The notes under the pieces: generated by a model | Database searches by the model: none | Seen by the model: only the letters and a program-made list of their open reading frames with translations | Told to the model about the DNA's origin: nothing | Assembly (NCBI GenBank): GCA_016906335.1 | Contig: JADEYG010000015.1 | Location: forward strand, 496,001 to 560,000 | Length of the DNA: 64,000 bases | Source: Novakomyces olei | Taxonomy: Eukaryota; Ascomycota; Novakomycetes; Novakomycetales; Novakomycetaceae | Direction of reading: 5' to 3' | In this document: positions 59,113 to 64,000 of the stretch, piece by piece | Layout of the letters: each line of letters starts with the position of its first letter | Position numbering within the stretch: the stretch's first letter is position 1 | Translations under genes and position numbers: made by a program

Positions 59113-61327
59113 TTATCCTTCGGCATCAATAGCATTGGACTTATGCTTTGGCACAAAGCTAAAAGAGTCACTGCACTTGCCCAGGAACAATTCACTAATC
59201 TTCACCCAATCTGCCGCACTTTCACTGGCAAGAAGTGTCTCCATTTCGTCTCGGCCGCGGAACCTCGGGGCCATGTCTGTGAGCGTGGCCCTATGTGCCT
59301 TGTCCTCAAACAGTCCAGACGGAATGTATCGATGAAAAAAAGAAAGAAATTCCAATAAAAACCGCCGAGTAGTGTTAATGCCCTGCTCATCCGTTCCCCA
59401 GTAATCCAGCCCGTAATCTGAAAACTGCTTCAGCATTTCCAGCCTTTGTGTGGATGATTTATCTATAGTTTGCCTTTGCTGAATTTCTTCAAAAATCCAA
59501 GGTTTATATAGAGCGCCTCTCGCTACCATACATGTACTCACACGTGTTTCCTGCACATGGTCGTGCCAGTCCTGCCACGTGTATACGTCACCATTGCCTA
59601 TCAATTGAAGAGGAAAGGCTCTATCCTCGTTTTCCTGTTGTTCAAGCATCTCTGAGCAATTACGAATGTACTGCCAATCAGCACTTCGCGCGTAACGTTG
59701 CTGACGAGAACGACCATGCAACGCTACTGCCGACACATTTGTTTCTTTTGCAATTCTCTGCAGCAATTTAATTGCCGTCGGCTTATTGTCTTTAACACCC
59801 ATACGAATCTTGCAAGTCACGGGAACGCTTCCGGTAACAGCCTCCATGCCCTTAAGTCCGGCCAGGAGGCGGCCGGGAGCGTCTAGCAGTGCTGAGCCTG
59901 CTCCTGTATTATAAACAAGATCAATAGGGCAGCCACAGTTCAAGTCAATAAAATCCATATTGCTACAGGCTCGATGAAGGATGGAAGCTGCTTTGATCGT
60001 CTGCCAGGGTCGAGCTCCCGTTATCTGAACGCCGTAAATGTTGTTGGCGTTATCGTAAACAATATTTGGATTAACGCTGCTTCTAGTTTCGGTTGCATGA
60101 GCTCGTGGCAGAGCCCATTCTCCCTTGCTACCCTGAATCAAAGGCACGCTCAAGGCCATTTCCGAGTACGTGGTATCACAGCCAAAGGACCGGCAAAGCC
60201 TTCTGAAGGGGATGTTTCCCACTGTTGTTAGGGGCGAGAGTATTAGGCGCCTCGACCAGTCAATCTAGTGGTTAGGAAAAATAAGATAAAATTAGGATCA
60301 GGATTAAAATCTAATAATAATTTATAAATTATCTTACCCTTTTCTTTTCACACGGACGCAGGTTGCCCTGGTAAAATGAAGCTGCTGCTTCTTGCTTAGA
60401 GTGCAGCTGTTCTTTTGCTGCCCTCGTTTCTTTTTGATCAGCGTTTTGCTTGTCAGTCTCTGATTCTGTTACCGTTGAATTAGACTGGAGCTCTGTACCA
60501 TTTCCCTTTACTTGTCCGTTGCTGTCTGTTCCATGTGGTGTACTTTCGTTTTCTTGCCCGTTCTCTAATACGTCCTTCCTTTCACCATCCTTCCTTTCAC
60601 CATCCTTCCTTTCACCATCTCTCTCCTGTGCACCCTTTCCATGCATCATTTCACCATTCGTCTCAGCTTTACTATTCGCACTGTTGCTTTTCGTATTGGC
60701 CTCCTTCACTTGCAAAGGCTCAGCGCCCTCGAGTATCCTCCTCAGCCTCGGCAATGCATCAACCGGGTTCCTTTGATTGAGCAATTCAAGCTGCGCTGTA
60801 ACGAGTTCAGCGTCAGAGAAATCTACCCTGTGCTTTTGCAAGGCAAACAGCAATTCACGATCAATGCAGTCCACATACTCTCCCGAGTCTAGCGTGGAAG
60901 ACTTGGGCTCAAAGGCGTTGCCTCCTGAAGGATGACCAGAGAGAAAACGGCACTTCAAGCCGGCAGAGCACCATCCACGCTTTTCGTAGCTCGGGCAGTT
61001 TGATCCCAAGTCATCAGGCTTTTGAGCAAGGTACGCTTCCTTATCGTGACTAAGCCGGCAATTCTCCCCGCGAGAGCACTCTTGTCCTTGAGCAATTTGA
61101 GGGCAAAGAGCGTTCTCCTCTCGCAGCAGAAACTTTCTTGCTTTATTCTGACCCCGTTTTCTTTTTCTGTCGGCCTTTTGTGTCTTTTTCCCACCAGACT
61201 CGGTTTCAATATTTGCCTGGTTCGTATCGGCTACGTCAGAGGGTAAAGAGCGTTCCACTGTTTGCTCGCTCGCGGCATTGCCGCCGATCGGCAGCACATA
61301 TTCACTACAAAGAGTCACATGAGGCAT
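59113..61327 (-). CDS. DUS3: tRNA-dihydrouridine(47) synthase Dus3
   Basis: FMN enzyme that reduces U47 of tRNA, and U in some mRNAs, to dihydrouridine. Exons on the minus strand: 61327-60338 and 60264-59113, total 2142 nt and 713 aa (yeast 668). The N-terminal half has a basic block (KRKRGQNKARK) and two CCCH zinc fingers (CPQIAQGQECSRGENCRLSH and CPSYEKRGWCSAGLKCRFLSGH). A low-complexity linker with DGERK repeats follows. The catalytic half starts at the splice junction: IDWSRRLILSPLTTVGNIPF. It has FIDLNCGCPIDLVYNTGAGS with the catalytic Cys, VALHGRSRQQRY and LIGNGDVYTWQDW. All hallmark parts are present. A short RGG-rich ORF ends 38 bp upstream and might be an alternative 5' exon. Confidence 0.94.
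60573..60617. repeat. 15-bp tandem repeat in DUS3 linker, three copies
   Basis: Three exact copies of TCCTTCCTTTCACCA on the plus strand. They encode DGERK repeated in frame in the disordered linker between the zinc fingers and the catalytic domain. Confidence 0.95.
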
Positions 61328-61365
61328 GGCAAATTTTTGGGTTCGCGTGGGCTCGAGTATAAAAT

Positions 61366-61710
61366 TTAATATACGATAATAGCGATAACACTAGAATATG
61401 GAATAGTATAATATGGTAATATATGATAACAATAATACACGTACACTATGTACCGACCCTCTCGGGCACTATACCGCGAGTGCCAATTTGCAGGGCTCAT
61501 ATTGTACTCTGGATGGCTCCGGCCGCCTCGGCCTTGCGGAGCTGGTCTCCCTCCAGGCGCGCCTCTCCAGTGGCCTCCGCCTCCACCAAAAGATCCTCGT
61601 TGTGTATAGCTAAAACTCGCATTGTACGCAGCTCCTCCTCGACTATTCGTTCCGTCGTAGCGCTCGCGCCTCGGGCCGAGTGTGGAAGACCGATCGTTTC
61701 TTCCACTCAT
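61366..61710 (-). CDS. Short RGG/Gly-rich ORF of unknown function
   Basis: Open frame from a true ATG, 114 aa if unspliced. The first 88 residues are Gly/Arg-rich (SFGGGGGHWRGAPGG, RPAPQGRGGRSHPEYN), an RNA-binding-like composition. The last 25 residues are Tyr/Ile-rich and read from AT-rich DNA, so the true end is probably earlier, through a splice after REGR. It is transcribed toward DUS3, whose ATG lies 38 bp downstream. The sequence between stays open in the DUS3 frame, so this could be a 5' exon of DUS3 rather than a separate gene. No family recognised. Confidence 0.45.
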   Translation of the reverse strand: MSGRNDRSSTLGPRRERYDGTNSRGGAAYNASFSYTQRGSFGGGGGHWRGAPGGRPAPQGRGGRSHPEYNMSPANWHSRYSAREGRYIVYVYYCYHILPYYTIPYSSVIAIIVY

Positions 61711-62319
61711 GAATGCCGCTGCTACATATACACCATTGCCCGCCTATCTTTCACACGCAAAAGTAAAATCGTGCTTGTTGCTAGTCTGTTAATGCGAGCG
61801 CCATGTTTAATGTGCAGCTGCGCTTTACTTGACATATAAGATTAACGCTATTTTAATTGTCCTGTCGTGTAATATAGTGCTAATTTAATCGCTGCATTAT
61901 ACCTGCCCTAAAGCCCATACTATCTTTTCATTTACTATATTATTTAACTTGTATTTGAAATAAATTTGGGGCTGGGTTAGGGTTAGGGTTAGTGAATTAG
62001 TTAGGGTTAGTCAGGGCCAGTTTCTGGTTTGATAAAAGACCATATTTGGGCTTTTTGATTAATACATTCAGCAAACATAATTGCCAAGAGTTCGCTCGCA
62101 CTTTAATAGTCGGCACCAGGTATACAAGCTAACACTTGTCAACTCATCATACGCTTGTGGTCATCATTGTAAGCAATGCCGAATGACACGTCACTAGCGT
62201 CCATGTGACTATGAATATGATAAATGAGTCCTACCCCACCAGAATCTCTCCATACCCGCGCAAAAGATAAGGTAATACAAAACATCAATGCATTACTATT
62301 CTCCAATCGTCTAATGCGA
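61711..62319. other. Intergenic region with telomere-like repeats
   Basis: 609 bp between the RGG ORF and the UGO1 stop. It holds the TTAGGG-type repeats at 61974-62010. No gene seen. Confidence 0.5.
61974..62010. repeat. Interstitial telomere-type repeat (GGGTTA)n
   Basis: Three perfect GGGTTA units, then a partial GTTAG, and after a 7-bp break another TTAGGGTTAG, all in one orientation. It matches the TTAGGG telomere repeat common in fungi. Confidence 0.85.
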
Positions 62320-63930
62320 CTAGAAATCGCCCTCATCAGTTTGCGAGCTACCAACAAATTGCAAAGACCAGACACCAATAATTCCCCATAGTCCGACTTT
62401 CCAGCCGCGATATAAGCTTTCGCAACCCCAGTTTTCGTTTTGCTCCTGCGTCAATGAAGCCCACACTGTGCCCGCTACACCAGCGTACTTCCGTGTGGGT
62501 ACTATCATTGTGTCATTAGGGCAAACACTGAGCTGAGCAGTTCTCAACACTGTTTCCAAGGGCAATTTCACAGTTAATTGAAACACAGCGGATGCAAAGG
62601 AGACGGCATTATAAGCAAAAGGCTGCGAAAATGGATCAATAGCGAATCCGAAAATATTTCTCAGGGTAAGCGGCAGAGAAAATGATGCCAGTGGAGGCAG
62701 GGCTGAATGTAAAATTGTAGGAATAATGAGTTGTGAGGGGCACAGGTAAGAAGGAAGAGTTGTAATTGCACTAAAAATTGAGTAAGGAGCACGATCAAGC
62801 GGAGTCATTATCGTACGGATCCGCGCAACATCGAGCGGAGTAAGTAACAGTGAGGAAAGGCAGCTCGCTGTTACCGAAGTAAACAGGGAAGCAAATGGCT
62901 GAGGCGAATCCAATACGTCAAACATCGCCGGATCTGGAAGGGAAAAAATAGCTGATAAAAATGATAAAAACCATGCTTCAACAGCAGACGACGTAACCGA
63001 GTAAAGAAATGTACCAATTTGGCCTCAAAGTTAGAATTGAATTTGATAATATAATAGACTAAAAAAATAGATAAATAGATAAAAATAGATAAATAAATAA
63101 ATAATACGAAAATAATATAAATAATAACAAGATTGTTATACTGCTTTACCTTTCCATAACGCACGAGTGCCCTCGCGCACATAAATATCAGAGATTGTCT
63201 TTTTAATGCCATAGTCTGAAGTATTCGACGCAGTAGTGCGAACGTATCCGCTTCGATCTGTCGGTCGCCGAGGCTCTTCAGCTCTCGTTTTATTCTCCTC
63301 TGCAGCAAAGTATTCAGGATCAGATTCGTAATCGTCATCAAGCTCAGACGAGTTGTGGGTATCCTTGTATTAGTAAAGCTGACCAGGATATTTTAAGAAT
63401 ACACAAGGCTGAATCAACAAGAGAGATGAATCAACAAGAGATGAATCAACAAAATTATCATTATAATTTGACCGTCTTTTCGACTAAAATAACCAAATAA
63501 TACAGAATCGAGAAGATCAAAGTCCAAAGAAAGACAAAGCATCGATATCATAAACACACCAGCATCCAGCGTAGTCGATTATTAAACGATATAAATGTTT
63601 AAATACCTTTTCATCATCCAATGTTTGCTTCGCTGTTCGCTGCGGTATAAACTGGCATTGAAGCACAGTTTTTGCGACTTCAAACGGCTGTGCGACAAAA
63701 ACGCTCAAGTATTGAACAACTGCATTGCTGAAAAGGCCGCTGATATATTCGCGAGTGTTCTCAAAAGTCGTATAGTCGCCAATATCGTTTATGATATCAC
63801 CCGCGGCTGAAGTGCCACGAAGACCTGTATGCACTCCTACACCGCCATGAAACTGGCCGGTTTGTGAGTCGTCAGCTCCGAGCCAATGTGGGTCATAATA
63901 CGGCCGAAACTCGTTCGGCTTCCCCGACAT
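62320..63930 (-). CDS. UGO1: Mitochondrial fusion protein Ugo1
   Basis: Modified mitochondrial carrier-fold protein in the outer membrane that links Fzo1 and Mgm1 in mitochondrial fusion. Exons on the minus strand: 63930-63607, 63363-63150, 62933-62320, total 1152 nt and 383 aa. The first exon has REYISGLFSNAVVQYLSVFV with AQPFEVAKTVLQCQF (a carrier-like PxxxxK motif). The acidic insertion ELDDDYESDPEYFAAEENK is typical of Ugo1. Later parts are SDIYVREGTRALWKG, SLLLTPLDVARIRTIMTP and LPLETVLRTAQLSV. The fusion role is known for budding yeast; here it is by homology. Start is the first ATG, 70 bp from the window end. Confidence 0.9.
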
Positions 63931-64000
63931 GATGTATTGACTTTAGCTGGCTCGTTATTAATTTACTGCCTTCTCATTATGTACAGGCAATACTGTTTAT

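Overview
This window is nuclear DNA from an ascomycete fungus. I place it in a yeast-like, intron-rich lineage but cannot name the species. The protein set is ascomycete: a two-domain polynucleotide kinase/phosphatase and an Ima1-type inner nuclear membrane protein (as in fission yeast), beside Ice2, Mtc1, Lto1, Rim20/PalA, Siw14, Syn8, Ugo1, Anp1-type mannosyltransferase and Atg10. Most genes are split by very short GT-AG introns (many 35-45 nt) with CTAAC/CTAAT-like branch sites close to the 3' splice site. I rebuilt the exon chains by keeping the reading frame open and the family motifs intact. Where the exon lengths sum to a multiple of three across several introns, I treat the model as well supported.

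Layout: 0-18 kb holds PNKP (cut by the window edge), RRP41/SKI6, a Ptc5-like PP2C phosphatase, an Igo1/endosulfine, a small subunit of serine palmitoyltransferase, MTC1, an unknown 165-aa protein, SIW14, an unknown basic protein, cytosolic methionyl-tRNA synthetase and LTO1. 18-31 kb holds a 774-aa serine-rich orphan, a 3.4-kb gap without a recognisable gene, ICE2, MYG1 and IMA1. 31-45 kb is a run of membrane-traffic genes (RIM20, an ANP1-like mannosyltransferase, SYN8, ATG10, VPS45) mixed with RRP15, a TCP11/SOK1-family gene, NAA38 and one tRNA-Ser(GCT). 45-55 kb holds an MFS transporter of the allantoate-permease type, a 2.5-kb gap, and two unusually GC-rich metabolic genes (an old-yellow-enzyme oxidoreductase and a glyoxalase-like protein). 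55-64 kb holds KES1/OSH4, a BAP31/Yet3-like ER protein, DUS3, a short RGG-rich ORF, a short stretch of interstitial TTAGGG repeats, and UGO1.

The genes do not form an operon-like system. Most are housekeeping genes in RNA processing, tRNA biology, lipid and ER homeostasis, endosomal traffic and mitochondrial dynamics. I found no transposon, CRISPR array or prophage-like element, and no new multi-gene system. The notable signals are in gene architecture: a 5-nt internal microexon in the mannosyltransferase gene, a first coding exon consisting only of ATG in RRP41, recurrent GTTAG 5' splice sites that give an immediate stop when the intron is kept, a His in place of the zero-layer Gln of the Syn8-like SNARE, and a GC-rich gene pair unlike its surroundings.
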